Positions 1-11,725 of a DNA stretch of 64,000 nucleotides are shown piece after piece. Under the pieces are notes generated by a model. The model worked only from the letters and a program-made list of their open reading frames with translations, searched no databases and was not told the DNA's origin. The DNA is from Quillaja saponaria (lineage: Eukaryota > Streptophyta > Magnoliopsida > Fabales > Quillajaceae). Location: the NCBI GenBank assembly GCA_029379385.1, contig CM055615.1:496001-560000 (forward strand), given 5' to 3'. The position numbers were made by a program, and so were the translations under genes. The first letter of the stretch is position 1; every line of letters begins with the position of its first letter.

Positions 1-3000
1 GTATCCGGGCTTGCACGATTCTGCAAAGCTTCAATGTTGAAAGAAGGATTTATTAATGCAGCAGCTGAAGCAGCAACTGTTGACTTAGACTGCCCAATAT
101 TCCAATCACGGAAGAGAAACTGCCTGCTAAGGTTACTCTTCTCAATGACATCATCATCAGTAATTGTTAACTTCCCTTGTTTACCACAACAAACCCCCAT
201 CAAAGCTAAGTTTTTCAGAAATTCGCACCCTAGGGCCCCAGATCCCACAACAAAAACTTTAGCATCCTCCAATTTTTTCTGGAGCTTCGATCCAAACACT
301 GAAATTTGGGCATCATAGCGATTGTTTGTTGGCTTGAAATCACCAGGAACCAAAGGTTCAGTGGAGAGTGACTCGACAGAATCAAAGTAGAAAAACTGTT
401 GACAAAACATATGGTACATGAGTTACAGAACAAATATAAGTATGGAAGTTTCAGAATCAACATGGAATTCAATATAAATATAATGAGATTCACTAAATAA
501 CTCAACACAAAAGCAGAAAAGCTAGTAGTAGCGGTAAAGCAAGGTTTTCAATTAATCATAATTATTATCAGTAAAAAAATCTTTCAGATTAAATTAACCA
601 ATTGAAATCTAAGGTAACTAACCTGGAAAAGAGGATGAAACTTTCCAGAGCAGGCCTTCACAACTTCCTGTCCAACAATTCCACCAAATATGGTGGCCAT
701 GGGATTGAGCACTGCCCTAGCTCCAAATGCAAAATGGCGAAGGAGTTTTATATCAATGTTCTCAAGTCTGTCATCTGTTAACTTATCGTTTATATCAGTG
801 ACTAAAGATAAGAATTTCTGTGCATCTACCTCCGATCCTGCAGCAGGAAAACGTCCCCAGCTCTGACTTAAACTTATCCAGAGCCTGGAAAGCCAAGTGT
901 AGAAGAGGTGGACGATCAAACTTTGAGAAATCACTAAGAAGGAAATCACCAGGAGCCTGAAGTGCTTCTCGCAATGGCTTAAAGTTCAACACCTTAGGTT
1001 GCTTCACTTGTGTCACAATACCGCCTCTCTCATATGCATCATAATTTGTGGTGTCTTCATCAATATTGAATGAACAAGGTCTAGTATTCTTAATCTTCCT
1101 TGGCTTTCCATCATTCAGCTTGGTCATTCCTTTAACTTCAGAAAAGATGACTAGATCTCCATCCTGGAACTCGAGCCTCTCATCATCCACACATGCTACA
1201 AGAGCAGGGTTGTCATTGCTAATGGAAGCAATGATGCCCGTATGTGGATCATTTCCATCAACATCAAAAACAGTAAATTCAGGGCCAAAGTCACAAAATA
1301 CACTCCCAAAAAGGCCACATGCTTCCGATTTAATAAAAGAGATTGGAGGCTGATGGTTATGGCAGTAATCATCAAATTCAATTGCTTTCTCTAAGTTGAC
1401 ATCGGTAAAAACTACAGCCTGCGGTTGAAGAAAGCTATAGATCAGATGGAGAATTAACTAATTAGGGTGACAGTATCAAACTTCCAAACTACACCCTCCC
1501 CCCCCCCCCCGACCGGCCCCCAACCCCAGAAAAAGCTGCAAAAAGAAAATAGACAAAAGTAGAACCAGTAATAATAGTGTGCATGTATACATGCATGTCA
1601 TAATGATTTCTCTGATTGATGAAAATTAAAATGTAACTAGTACTTCATTCTAATTATGAAAGAGCATGCGAACCTCGCAATCAGAAACCTCAGTTACAAA
1701 GGAAACCACAATCGGCACAAAGGCAACAATTATTGGCAAGTCGCAACAATGTACTGCCAGATCAGAGCTCTTTCAAGGTAACACAGATTGTAAACATAAT
1801 ATCAGAAACAAAGTACAAATCCAAAAACCATGTACATGATGATGTACCATTATCTGAGAACATAATAAGTAATATGAGGGAGGACCACACCACCAGTCAA
1901 TAGGTAAAATATGGCATTTAAAGCATAAACAGTCATAATAACTGACAGAAAAATAAAACCATTAGCAACTAAAGCTACTATGACTAGTAGAAGACTTCTT
2001 CCTAAATTTCAAATTTTAATAGCAACTACTACCGATAGCCATTAGCCACATTCTTTAATATGCAAAACCAACTCAACTAAGCCTTAAATCCTAAACTAGT
2101 TAGGGTCAGCTATATGAATCACTTTACTCCATTCACATTGATCCAAGGCGTGACACCTAGAGCAATCATATCATTCTCAAGCACTTCTCCGCCTTAATTT
2201 TCAGTCTCCATCTACCCCTGTCTAACTCATCCACCTGTAGCAAGTCACCACTCCTAACTAGGTCATCCATCAGCCTAAGTTGGATATGTCCAAACCACCA
2301 TAGCGTTCTCTCTCATTCTCTCTTCAATAGGTGCAACCCCCACCTTGCTTCGTATATCCTCATTTTGTATTCTCCTTCTTTTGTATATGCTTTCATCCAT
2401 CTCAACATTCGCATATCAGATTCTCAATCACTATCATTTTATACGAGTATTATTAGTGCCAAATATTCAGAACCATACAACATAGCCAGTCTCACAGCCG
2501 TCTTATAAAAATTTTCTTTCAACCTATTCAGGATTTTCAAATCAAATAAGACTCCTAAGAAACTGTTCCACTTCATCCAACCTGCCTTATTTCTATGGCT
2601 AACATCATGCCCAATTGCTCCATCTCTTTGTAAGAAATAACCTAGGTACTTCAACACTTCTTTCGTTTGCCGTTCAAAACCATTTCAGTAGAGCCTCCTC
2701 TAGTCTGGCTAAATTACACCTTATATACTCGGTTTTCATCCAACTTAACCTATGACCTTTAGATTCTAACATGTCTCTCCATAACTCTAGCTTACAATTT
2801 AGGCTTGCTCTAGTATCATCCACTAAAATGATGCCATTGGTAAAGAGTATACACTATGGAACTCTATCCTGGAATTCATATGTAAGCTCTTCCATGTCTA
2901 AAGCAAATAGATAAAGGCTTAAGGATAACCCTTGATTAAGTCCTATTGTGATTGGAAACTCCGGTCACATCACCTACAATCCATATACTAGTCATTATTT

Positions 3001-4305
3001 TCTCATATATATCTTTAATCACTTCTACAATTCTCAATGAACTGTCCTCAATCGTTTGTCTTAGAAAAAGGGAAATCATTGCCTATTAGGTCATATGTGC
3101 AACAAATCTCATGTAATCCTTGAGCCAATAGAATTTTGTATGGTTGCCCATATGATAGACATTCTTTGAGATGGTCACGAGGCTTTAAGATGTATAATAC
3201 ATTGCCTTCAAGATTCCCTAAACAGAAGTGCTAAATAATCCAACAAACTTAGTACAATGACCTTATAATAAACCAGGCTTTCCATAAACAATTGTTCAAT
3301 GGTAGTACCAAAGTTAAGATAATTAAGTAAGAAACAAGAAAGAACCAAGAGGGGGAAAAATTGCAGAAAGACAATCAAAACAAATACCTGAAAATCCGAC
3401 AGTTTTTCTTTTGTCAATTCAGTAGTTAAAGTGGAAACAACCACAGAGTTATTCAGTTCTTGCAATTTCTGGACAGAAGCAAGGGCCCGATTATTTCCCA
3501 CATCAGACTCAGAGAAAATAAAATTGCTAGACAAGTCCCATAGATCAACAGCACCTTCATCATGCAAAGTCACAGACTTGACACCAGCAAGGATGAGGTT
3601 CTTCGCTGCAAGAAGCAGAAATCACATTTTGTCACATACCATGGACGAAGTAGAAAATTTCATCTCCACAGGTAAATGCTAGTAGCACCAACAGCCACTG
3701 TTGGAGCACTGTAGAATGTTATAGAACTTGCTTTAAAAAAATTAAATCTTTTTTAGTTTATTAGACTTAGTTTAGTTATAAACTCAAAAGGGTCTTCAAA
3801 ACAACAAACAAGGCAAATATTTACATATTATATATCACTGTGTTCTTCCGAAAGAATGAAATTTTATAACAAAGTATAACCTAGACCACTTTTATGCCAG
3901 CACCATGACACTAACACACCCATAAATTCCTTTTAATGCCAGAAAATGGAAATTTTGACCCAGACAAAGATTAAAGAACATACCTATCTCAGCACCCAGA
4001 CCCTGCATTCCCGAAATAAGAACATTGGATGCAAAGAGCCGTCTCATCGTCTCACGGCCATACACAGCGAGCTGCCGACTATGAAGGTCCTCGTCGATAT
4101 CCGACGAATTACCGGTACCAACATCAATGATGGGTTGTTTGACCTCACCACTACTCTGGTCGTTGCCATTCTTTTCGTTGCTCGTGGAATTGCCCATGGT
4201 TGGCACTGCGCGTTGCTTCTTTGTCAATGATTCTGTGGCCTTACTGGGTTTTCCTTCTTCTTCAACTACAACCTCTCTTCCCGCAGCTCTCTTTCCAGGA
4301 CGCAT
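1..4305 (-). CDS. UBA1: Ubiquitin-activating enzyme E1 (UBA1-type), 5' part, frameshifted
   Basis: E1 activates ubiquitin with ATP at the top of the ubiquitin pathway (nucleus and cytosol). Coding exons on the minus strand: 4305-3984, 3605-3388, 1418-623 and 395-1; the gene continues beyond position 1. The reading matches plant UBA1: an N-terminal low-complexity stretch, [18 protein letters not shown], then [17 protein letters not shown] (first adenylation fold), [15 protein letters not shown], and in exon 4 the ATP-binding [19 protein letters not shown]. The catalytic cysteine domain lies outside the window. Exons 1 and 2 total 540 nt (in phase). Exon 3 is 796 nt where 795 would keep phase: an extra base in the C run at 855-858 (G run on the coding strand) shifts the frame and would end translation near 795. 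All splice sites look intact, so this is either a sequence error or a recent lesion. An AG just upstream of the ATG suggests a 5'UTR intron (inference). Confidence 0.93.
1498..1510. repeat. C homopolymer (13 C) in E1 intron
   Basis: Uninterrupted run of 13 C in E1 intron 2, close to the acceptor of exon 3. Such runs are prone to sequencing and assembly error; it does not touch coding sequence. Confidence 0.9.
2065..3150 (-). mobile_element. Degenerate LINE (non-LTR retrotransposon) 3' fragment in E1 intron 2
   Basis: The minus strand inside the second coding intron reads as the C-terminal part of a plant LINE reverse transcriptase in shifting frames: [35 protein letters not shown], then the open stretch 2657-2439 with [31 protein letters not shown] and [15 protein letters not shown]. 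The catalytic YADD-type motif is replaced by a reading like LFTNG, so it is inactive. The 3' end near 2070-2110 has the conserved tail seen in such elements (AGCTGACCCTAACTAGTTTA on the minus strand). It lies in the same orientation as the host gene. Its 5' limit is approximate. Confidence 0.8.
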
Positions 4306-5380
4306 AAAGTTGGATGTGATGAACTACTGAAAAACAATTCAATTACCCATTAAAATATTGAGAATATATTCTTCAGAAAAACAAACACAGCGCACAGAAC
4401 AAACAATTAAAACAATTATATAAAATGTAAGAAAATAAGAAAGTGTACCACGTTAGTTTTGGCAAAATCTCATAATTTTAAAAAATAAAATAAAAGTGTT
4501 CTTCAAGTTCTATGCCTTTAATTATTCTGATGAACCCAACAGTAAGTCGGATACTGGGATTAGCTTAACTTAGCTACACGAAGGTTCCCGCGGAAAGTTA
4601 TAATTTTTCTTCCGCCTTGATTTTCTCAGCAACCAAACAAAGAAACCCAGATGTCAAAATGCATAAGACATTGGTTTTCAAGGAAAGCCAGAGAGAGAGA
4701 GAGAGAGGAAGCAAAGAATATACCAAACAAAACTGTGACGAAGCAAAGGGATGCAATCGATTGGGGCCAAAGAATTTCTTAATCTGGGTTTTGAAATGGT
4801 TTCACTCTCAAACTGTTGTATAAGGACGTGACGACCTGCTCGGTTCGTCTAATTAATCATGTGAATGTGAGAGTGAGGAGTGAGGAGTGAGGAGTGAGGA
4901 GTGAGGAGTGAGAGAGACAGAGAAACGAAAATAGCATGAGTTGGACGTATGAGTATGCGTGGGCCTAAAGAAATGGGGGCTTGGCTTCAGATGAAAGTTG
5001 CACAAATGTCCTCTGCGGCTTGTTTGGTAATTGGTGCCACCGCCCACTGCAAACAAAAAAGATAGAGCATACAAGGGAGTTTGGGAAACAAACCTTTTGA
5101 CTGAGTTGAAAATATTTATGTTATCAAGGAAAGAAACCAATTCTACTTTTGTAAATCCGAGGGATATGTGAAAATCAACAATTTTTTTATTTTTTGCTGA
5201 AAACGTGAAAATCAACAATCTTATTTTGCTATTACTTCAATGTTGAATCTTACATTCAATATTCTCATATCAAATTAATAAAATTGATAACTCATTGACC
5301 AGTGGTGATTCACGTTAGTCCATCCTAACATCAGGTTAGTCTAGAAAGAAAAAAGCACAGTATGTGTTTCTTAAAAGGGA
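4306..5380. other. Upstream region of the E1 gene
   Basis: Holds the presumed 5'UTR, a likely 5'UTR intron and the promoter of the E1 gene on the minus strand. A short GA tract lies at about 4690-4707 and a 7-bp tandem repeat at 4871-4912. No credible gene is seen; the open frames here are short and not conserved-looking. Confidence 0.55.
4871..4912. repeat. 7-bp minisatellite (GAGTGAG), 6 units
   Basis: Six perfect head-to-tail copies of GAGTGAG in the upstream region of the E1 gene, about 0.57 kb from its start codon. Likely length-variable between individuals (inference). Confidence 0.95.
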
Positions 5381-6382
5381 TATTTTAAAAAATGGGATGT
5401 TCAACACCATAATATTGTGCCATCTCGGCTTGTCTCCGACAAGGAGCTCGCCACGTAGATGCCACGCAGGGTGTTGAAGACCCAGCTTTTAGAAAAATAT
5501 AATCTGAATATTGAAGACCCAACTTTTAGACTTGTCCAAAAACTAGATCTTTAAGACCATTCTAGCCTTGAATGAAAGTGAATGTTACAACATTTGTCTT
5601 GGCCTCTCCCTCTCTCCATTATATAATTTTACAACTAACTAATAATATTTGATTTATTGACATATAAAAATGACTTGTTATTTTACCTTAATAGGTGATC
5701 TTGGATCATGACTTATTTGTTAAAACTTTTTAATAAATTTTCTAAGTAAAGTAATATACTTATAAAAAATTACATTTTATGATTTAAATAAAAGAAAATA
5801 AATAATTATATTTATTATGATAAGATATTTAAACAAGTATTTTTAGAACATCTTTTAAACAATTAGAGTAGTCCAAAAACTGAATCTTCAAGACCCTGAT
5901 TTACCCTTAAATATTTGTATTATTAGTAATAGTCGTGTTATTATGATATGTATAAAATTATTAGACTTAATTGATTAAAAAATTAAAATTAAAATCGATA
6001 CTTGAAGATAATAAAAAAACTACAATTGAAGAAAAAAATACATTTAATTTATATATATAATTTAATTAAATCAAATTATAATGAATTATATAATTTGTGT
6101 ATTCATTAAATTAAAAAAAAATTAGTAACATAGATTCTTGAAGATAATAAATTAAAATTAAATAATGAATCATATAATTTGTATATTCATTTAATTTATA
6201 AATTAAAAAAATAAACTGATTCTTGAAGATAATAAATAAAATTATACTTACAATACTAATTTTATACCTATCACAATAACTGGATTATTACTGTTACTAC
6301 AGTTTGTAAATGGCAAACTCCTCGCGGGAAACAAGTCGAGATGATACAAGAGCTAAGTGTTGAACACTTGGTTTTTAAAAAT
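5381..6382. mobile_element. Candidate nonautonomous DNA transposon with ~70-bp inverted ends
   Basis: The left end (5381-5454) and the reverse complement of the right end (6311-6382) align over about 70 bases with few gaps. Both contain ATTTTAAAAA, GTGTTCAACAC or TGTTCAACACC, CATCTCGGCTTGT or CATCTCGACTTGT, and AAGGAGCTCGCCA or GAGGAGTTTGCCA. The interior is very AT-rich and noncoding, with recurring CTTGAAGATA and TTGAAGACC words. I see no transposase. Long imperfect inverted ends around noncoding DNA fit a MITE or Mutator-like nonautonomous element; I could not fix a target-site duplication. Confidence 0.6.
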
Positions 6383-6428
6383 ACAATCTTTGAGCAACTA
6401 GTTTTTAAGATACCATCTTTAAGCTTAA

Positions 6429-7462
6429 AAGTGTGTTTGGTAGAGGGTTAAACCAGTATAAAGTATAACAGAATAATCTTTCATCTTTTTTAATTATGTT
6501 TGGCAGCGCAATGGGTTAAGGGGTAATATTTCTGGCCTGCCAAAATTTAGTTGTAATTATCAACCTCCAGCCCACTAAGAGGGATTAAAACTCTTTCTCG
6601 GCTCAATTTGGTTGAATTTTATACCCTCCCTGTTGTCCAAAACTTTTATCGTGTCATTGATTAACTCATTCTCGAAATTGGTGGAAGATAATTGCTTTTT
6701 TTTTTCTTTTGGCTGGAAAAATAATTGAAAAGAAAAGAAAGGAAAAGGAAAAATTAATTTACTTTAAATATTAATTTTATTAAAATTAATATAAAGTGTG
6801 CTCTACTAATTTTTCAAAATATTTAATGTTTTTACTTTTTATTGTGACCATTTCAAATAAAGAAAAGTGATATATCTTATTTGGTATTTAGTTTAGTGAA
6901 AATAAAAAAAATTAAGTGATGATGAAGTTCAAAAAATATATAGTGAAAAGATAATAGAAAATAATTGGTTAAAAATGAGAAGAGATAAAGGAAATCATGG
7001 TTTTAAATTAAAATTTAAAAATATTTATTATCAAAAAAGTTTAAAATTTTTATGTAATATATTTTTGTAAGTGTCATAGGGTAGCATCCCCTAAATATAA
7101 AAATGTTTAAATTATATTTTTTATCTTTATAATTTAATTAGAAGTCATTTCAATTTTTATAGTTTAAAGAATTAAAATTTAATATATATAATTTTAAATC
7201 TAATCATATGTCGTCATATTTCGTCTAAATAATTTATTATTTTTAATATGTTACATAAAATAAAGTGATAATTTTTTTCATTAATTTTTAATTTGATACC
7301 AAACATGATTAATATTTAAGAGATTAAAATATAACTTCACATTCTTTATAAGAACTGAATATAATTAAATTAAATATTTTCATCCTTATATGGTTCATGA
7401 ATTATTACCATTACCATGGACATTTAACTTCATATTTTTAGCCTCATGCCAAGCACACCCTA
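6429..7462. mobile_element. Candidate MITE-like element with GTGTGYTTGGYA ends
   Basis: The left end GTGTGTTTGGTAGAGGG (from 6431) matches the reverse complement of the right end, GTGTGCTTGGCATGAGG (to 7460), at most positions. The interior is AT-rich and without a coding frame. The ends resemble the common plant MITE terminus with a TGTGTTTGG core. It ends about 260 bp before the SPC24-like start codon, so it may supply part of that promoter (inference). Superfamily not determined. Confidence 0.5.
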
Positions 7463-7718
7463 AATGTTATGTTTTGAAAAGAACACCCATCTAGCAGTTT
7501 TTCCTAGTTTTGGCCGTCATGGCTGGGGCCTGGGAGTTGAACTACAGTTTTTCTTTCCACAATCCACGCTGTTGCAAAAGCTCCTATTAGCACAAATAAC
7601 AAGTCTAAAAACTAACCCCCTTCAACCAGGTTTTCATCTGCCCTCCCAAATCCCAATTGGCAATTACTACATATATCAGTTCAATTTTTGAGAAGAATAG
7701 AGTAAAATCCTCAGAGAC

Positions 7719-10700
7719 ATGGGGGTTTCCTCAAGAAACATTGACGTAGAGAAGCTGATCTCGTACAGCCACGACCTCATTGAGGTATTTAAGGACAAAC
7801 GGGACATCAACAGCTTGACCCATTGTCTTGAAAATTCCAAGTCCCTTGGTTCTTCTTGTGATTCCGATCTCAATGAATCCCGCAGCTTGCTCGAAGGTGA
7901 GTTTCTTTACTTGTTTTTCTTGGAAAAATAGAAAAAATCGAACTTTTCAATCTGGGTTGCCAACTCAACTGGATTGGTTAGCTTGAGAAAAAGAAAAAGT
8001 AAATTTTGAGGTTAAATTCTTAATGGGTGTACTATTCTGTGCTTAGTTGTTTGGTTACTGTCTGAATGTTAGGAAACAAATACAGTCTGGCTTAATTGTA
8101 TTTGAAAAGAACTCCCTAAAGTTTTCATTTTTACATTATTGTTTTCCTTCAAGTACGTTCTAAAACAATTTTGGCCTTCATTAGCAACAGATGTCAATTG
8201 CTTCCAATGGTTAGCTCACTTGTTGGTATGTGATGAAGTATACTTACCATTTTATGTTGGTGCTGCGTTGCACATTGTATTTGAAATTTACATGCAACTC
8301 CCATGCTAGAGAAGAACGCTTGTGTTCTAGTATTGAACTGTGTTTTCCATTCTAATGTGGCATTTTTCTCTCAATAGGTGGATCTTTAGTAAGGTGTCAA
8401 AATGCATTCTTTGGGGCAAATAACTGACACCTAAGTGTTGGCTAGCTAAGCGTCATGTAGTAAGATCAGTAGTTATGAATCCTGTAGACAATCTCATGGG
8501 AGTGGGGAAGGGAGCGCCCCGAATTATAATACTGTGTTATGTTTCTGTAAACTAGGACTCTAAATAGTTATATTTGTTAATGTAAATTCCTTTATTTATG
8601 GGGCTTTGCAAATTTTTAGTGAAGATCTGCTTCTCCATCTTTTGCTCATAAAATCTATATAAGCAGCGGGATGCTAGTCAAAGGTTGTTGATCATTAAGA
8701 ATGGAGTGAAAGCTAAACCTTTTGTAATGTTAATGGGGAGAGGTAGGGGATCTTACAGGAAAAATATTGTTTGCATCTTTTAAAAATATGGTGATTTATG
8801 TTTGTGCCAAAATGCAATGGTAGCAGATTCATATGTGCTGGAAAACATTGGCATATATTAACTCCAGATTGGCTGTTAGTGCAAACATTAACATATCTTT
8901 GTGACTGTACTCTTTCCTCTTCTTCTGAAACCATTTTGCTACATGGGTTAAAGAGTCACTATGAATAATCATAATCGTCTTTACTTTCATGTTATTCACC
9001 ACGAATATAGATCTTCTGTTAGATGATGGCATTGATTAGGTCTTACATTAAGCAGGTTACCAGATAAAAATAGATGTGTGCAAACAGAAAATGGAGGAAG
9101 CAAAATCTGAGGTTGCTGCTGATGCAGAACTAGACCATCTTCGGAAAGAACTTGAGGATGAACTTGAAAAAGATCGCATGCTCAGGGAGGAGCTTAGATA
9201 AGTCTCTAGCTAGTTGTAATTCTTCCTTATTTTGGATTATTAACTTCACGTAGTCAATGTTCTTCGATAATAAATTATTTTTGCATCAACACAGTGATCA
9301 CCAACGAGATCAATGACCTTGAACGCCAATGGGTTTCTGTTCAAGAACGAAAGAAAACTCTAAAGAAACTTGAGGAAGACAAGTTGAAGGCACAGTAAGT
9401 ATATATGATGAAATCTGATGCCACCTTATAAGCTTTGGCTTGTCTATTCCTGCATTTTTATTTATTTCCTATTTTCTCTTCTGTAGTAGAATGCAGATCA
9501 TGCACTCTATGTTTAATGATAATAATAAAGTAACAGGAAAAATATTGGAAAATAATATCATGAGATTCTTTTTTAGCATGGTAATGATTTCCATTTTAAT
9601 AGTATGCTAATAAAAGCTAGAGAAGCTATTTTAACTTCAATTTAGTCAATTTGAAAATTTTGAAATATATTAAATTTGAAGGTTACCATGAAGAGTTTGA
9701 CATGATTTAGTGCTGTTCTTAACTAGAAAAGTTAGCAAAGCCAAAGAGATTGCACTAGCATTACTGTCATCTCGTTGGCCAAAAAAGAAGCACTGCTGCC
9801 GTTATAGACCCTCTTATCTTTAGAAAGGAAATAAACTTCTGAAGATTTTCACATGCCTGAACCATGTAATACCAGTTTGTATTTCATTGTGCTGGTGAAA
9901 AAAAAACTGGAACTGTTTTTGTGTTCTATGTTCATTGCCAATCTGAAGATTCTGAACGTTGTTTAAACTTCTGAGCTCAAGATTTGACCATGAGTTGGCA
10001 ATTGCAGTGGGAAAACAAAAAGCATGTCATTTACAGTTGATTCTCTATTGCTATAACTGCTTCATCATCTTAATTCTTAAGTCTAACTATCCATTCTGAA
10101 TCTATGTATCTGCTGTTTGATAGACTAAGGCCTATGAGCAGAGATACTTTTACCTAGGTGCTTGTCACCATGGCATGTCTTGTCAGGCACGAATGACAAC
10201 ACAGCGACATGACAAGACTCTCACACAGCACAGAAAGTTAAATGGTAGAGACCTTTTAAGGTTTTGCAGTGTCTCCATGTCCCATATTGTTTGTATCCAT
10301 GTCCCTGTCTCCTAGAGTGAATTCCACTGCAACATGTGTCCAGATTCATAGAAATATGACTGAGTTTGCTTTCTTCTAGGAAGAAGAGGAAGTAAATCAA
10401 CAGTTTATGTGCATTTGATTGAGCATGCCTGTTATTATTTTTCCACTTGCAGCAAACTATTGAACAATAACTGGTGCAGAAAACAAAGTAAAAAAAGGAA
10501 ATATGCTGCAATGGAAGCTTATATATATATATATATATAATATTAAAAAAACTTCCCATGAATTGTTACATGTTGATTGCTGTGCTACGTTAGTACGCAC
10601 CAACAAAGACAACCCTGCATGTATACATGTGAGAAAGGCTAATGAGTTCTCTGCACATAAGAATTTACAACATTCTTCTTTTAAAATGCAGGAGGATGCT

Positions 10701-10970
10701 TTCATTGTATGCTTCTGTGACAACTACTATTCCAGACTTGGATGATCACTCCAAAATTTCAGGCTGTATCCTTCTGTTGCACACTCCTACTCCGTTTTTT
10801 TCTCTCTGGTTTTTCTTCTTTCAATCATTTGCATATAAAACCTCTCTCTTTAACTATAAATTGCAGATATTGTAGATAGGGACAAAAGGGTAGTTGAGAA
10901 GTTTGAATTTAACCCAACAAAGATGACTGCCCTTGATGCATGTAATGGCATCTGGAAGATGATGGATTAG
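7719..10970 (+). CDS. SPC24/MUN-like kinetochore protein
   Basis: Probable plant SPC24, a subunit of the NDC80 outer-kinetochore complex (named MUN in Arabidopsis). Exons: 7719-7896, 9056-9197, 9293-9394, 10692-10765, 10867-10970; they total 600 nt and give 199 residues, close to the family length. Order: N-terminal helix (ISYSHDLIEVFKDKRDI), a coiled coil from about residue 62 to 140 rich in K/E (ELDHLRKELEDELEKDR), then a small globular end (LSLYASVTTTIPDLDD, KISGYIVDRDKRVVEKFEF, TALDACNGIWKMMD). Frame continuity requires an AT-AC intron between exons 2 and 3, because the canonical GT at 9202 comes only after an in-frame TAA. The intron between exons 4 and 5 has U12-type signals. The family call rests on recalled overall pattern and architecture; it is good but not certain. 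Confidence 0.78.
9198..9292 (+). other. AT-AC intron in the SPC24-like gene
   Basis: 95-nt intron starting ATAAGT and ending AC. Exon ...GAGCTTAG joined to AGTGATCACC... restores the frame (E-E-L-R-V-I-T-N-E). The donor differs from the U2 consensus GTAAGT only at its first base, and there is no TTCCTTAAC-like branch site near the 3' end, so it looks like a U2-type AT-AC intron. A GA-AG cut two positions away also keeps frame (L-M-I-T) and cannot be excluded. Confidence 0.65.
10766..10866 (+). other. U12-type GT-AG intron in the SPC24-like gene
   Basis: 101-nt intron. The donor GTATCCTTCT matches the U12 consensus (RTATCCTTT). The branch-site-like TCTTTAAC at 10847-10854 differs by one base from TCCTTAAC and lies 12 nt before the exon, the spacing expected for the minor spliceosome. 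The join GGCT|AT gives S-G-Y-I-V-D in frame. Confidence 0.82.
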
Positions 10971-11725
10971 GGGTAACCTGGCTCTCTTATTTTACATTCT
11001 TATCACATGTTTTTGATGTTGTGTACAAAAGTACAATCTTTTGATGCTGACCTGTGGAATTGGGAATCATGCTGTAGGTATCTGACGATTGTCCAGTTCT
11101 GTTATGTCAAAAAAAACCATGAAATGTAATACTCTCTTTGAAATATACTGGATTAAGTAATAACTTTTGCAATGTCATTTGGAGAGGGAAAAGGAAAGAA
11201 GATTTGCACCATGAGTTTGACACCCCAAATTTTGAGCTGGCTGGACAATCAGTATTTTCTTAATTGCATTTGTAAAAGCCAAATGTTCATTACTAAGTTT
11301 TTCCCTTGGTTAATAACATGCATTAGGTAAGATAGAGAACGAGCTAATCAGTATCATACAAATTCAATCTTACATTATGAACTTTTAATTTGACAAATAC
11401 TAGGAATGAGATCTTGATGTAGTTGCAATCTTACAATTCAATGCGATTCATGTTGAATGTGTTACACGGCACCCAGAAACATAAATAGGCTTGTGAAACG
11501 TGTGTTTTATGTCAATCTCTTAAGCTTCGTTTTGAATTGATTTCATTAAAATTGCTTGTTGGATAATAAACCAAATGAGAAGTTAAGAATATGAAATAAC
11601 CATTTTACTTTTACATTCATTCTTGCATATTCAGTTTACATCGCCTGCAGCCAGACAAACCATAGTAAAAATGTAAAATCTTGGCAATAACAAGTAGAGC
11701 AAGCAGGTCCATATATGAATCAAGA
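10971..11725. other. Intergenic between convergent genes
   Basis: Carries the 3'UTR of the SPC24-like gene (+) and the 3' flank of the GILT pseudogene (-). AT-rich; no gene or clear repeat seen. Confidence 0.5.

Noticed and set aside
7464..7691. 75-codon plus frame before the SPC24-like start
   Set aside because: Straddles the end of a transposon-like element and the presumed 5'UTR; no recognisable protein.
9202..9203. GT at this position as donor of SPC24 exon 2
   Set aside because: The exon would then include an in-frame TAA and lose the rest of the protein.
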